Below the pieces are notes generated by a model, which had not been told where the DNA came from, did no database searches, and saw only the letters and a list, made by a program, of their open reading frames with translations. A program made the position numbers and the translations under genes. 6,166 bases of DNA. Origin: Chlamydiota bacterium (lineage in GTDB: Bacteria > Chlamydiota > Chlamydiia > Chlamydiales > Simkaniaceae). Location: contig JAKQGT010000127.1 of assembly GCA_029556005.1 (NCBI GenBank), positions 1 to 6,166 of the forward strand. Direction: 5' to 3'. Positions 5,691 to 6,166 of the stretch are shown here, piece by piece (the first letter of the stretch is position 1; the number at the start of each line of letters is the position of its first letter).

Positions 5691-6166
5691 ATGAAAAGAT
5701 TAACGATTTTGCTCACACTGTTTTGTTTTTCCCTTTTTGCAACCGGAAAAGAACCTGCTGCAAAAACCACCTATATCTATACAAAAGATGTGGATGGATA
5801 TGCCTCCAAATCGCAGTGGATTATCGAAGAGAAGGAGGGAGTCTGGCATATGAATGGAGAAAGTCCTGGAGGGAAAACCCTCGTGATCGCCTCTCCTACA
5901 CAGATCAATACCCAAAGTTTCACCTATCAATCGAAAAATGAGCCCCATCAATATGCCATTCATCGAGAGGGAAATACCTTGCTCATCACACAAGAAATCA
6001 ATGGGAAAAAATTGGAGAAAAGCCTCTCATTAGAGGGAGACACCTGGGTACAAGAGTTTGATTTTAGTTTTAAACCTTTCATTTTAGCAAATCACTCTGA
6101 CTTCAAATTTAGCATCGTACACCCCCAAAAACTGAGTCTTCATCAAATGGTTGCTTCGAAACAGGG
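5691..6166 (+). CDS. Secreted protein of unknown function (3' end outside window)
   Basis: Open from ATG 5691-5693 to the window edge, 158 full codons without a stop. GAGGT at 5681-5685 stands 5 nt before the ATG. Residues 1-17 ([17 protein letters not shown]) form a clear signal peptide with likely cleavage after SLFA; Cys12 lacks a proper lipobox, so it is probably not a lipoprotein. The mature part is hydrophilic, rich in beta-type alternation and aromatic residues ([34 protein letters not shown]), with no transmembrane segment. The pattern suggests a periplasmic or outer-surface beta-rich protein. I do not recognise the family. It is transcribed away from the cyclophilin gene, whose signal peptide ends in a very similar FSLFA. 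A longer frame beginning upstream at GTG 5642 is in another reading frame and is not supported. Confidence 0.75.
   Translation, partial: MKRLTILLTLFCFSLFATGKEPAAKTTYIYTKDVDGYASKSQWIIEEKEGVWHMNGESPGGKTLVIASPTQINTQSFTYQSKNEPHQYAIHREGNTLLITQEINGKKLEKSLSLEGDTWVQEFDFSFKPFILANHSDFKFSIVHPQKLSLHQMVASKQ

Noticed and set aside
5642..5941. Plus-strand 99-residue frame starting at GTG
   Set aside because: It has no recognisable features and overlaps in a different frame the gene with a clear signal peptide and ribosome binding site at 5691.

Overview
The window looks like chromosomal DNA of a chlamydia-like bacterium (phylum Chlamydiota, more likely an environmental/amoebal lineage than Chlamydia itself). 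The main reason is a compact lysine/meso-diaminopimelate operon that includes an LL-diaminopimelate aminotransferase (DapL). From memory, this DapL matches the chlamydial enzyme closely, for example around the motifs SDGAK, NSFSK and GWTVIPQEL. The lineage call is inference from protein resemblance; no search was run.

Layout, left to right: (1) a plus-strand 3' gene fragment (to 187) resembling the C-terminal half of a PPC/DUF296 domain. (2) A minus-strand gene (1377-190) ending only 2 nt from it, with a long disordered Ser/Thr-Pro-rich N-terminus followed by what I read as an EndoU-type endoribonuclease fold. (3) A very AT-rich spacer. (4) A minus-strand operon transcribed right to left: cyclophilin peptidyl-prolyl isomerase, dapB, dapA, asd, dapL. 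(5) A short divergent promoter region (5601-5690). (6) A plus-strand secreted protein of unknown function that runs off the right end.

The dap genes are packed tightly: 5 nt gap, 25 nt overlap, 4 nt gap and 23 nt overlap, which suggests translational coupling. Asd makes aspartate semialdehyde, DapA condenses it with pyruvate, DapB reduces the product to tetrahydrodipicolinate, and DapL transaminates that directly to LL-DAP, a precursor of the peptidoglycan/lysine branch. Aspartokinase (lysC) and DapF are not in the window.

The most striking observations are two. First, an in-frame TAA in dapL stands exactly where the family has a Tyr codon, followed by 58 perfectly conserved-looking codons. 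Second, the EndoU-like protein carries features of a host-directed effector (disordered N-terminus, repeated DPF and S/T-P motifs) and a possible degenerate internal duplication. The cyclophilin gene also has two start codons, each with a good ribosome binding site, that would give an exported and a cytosolic form.
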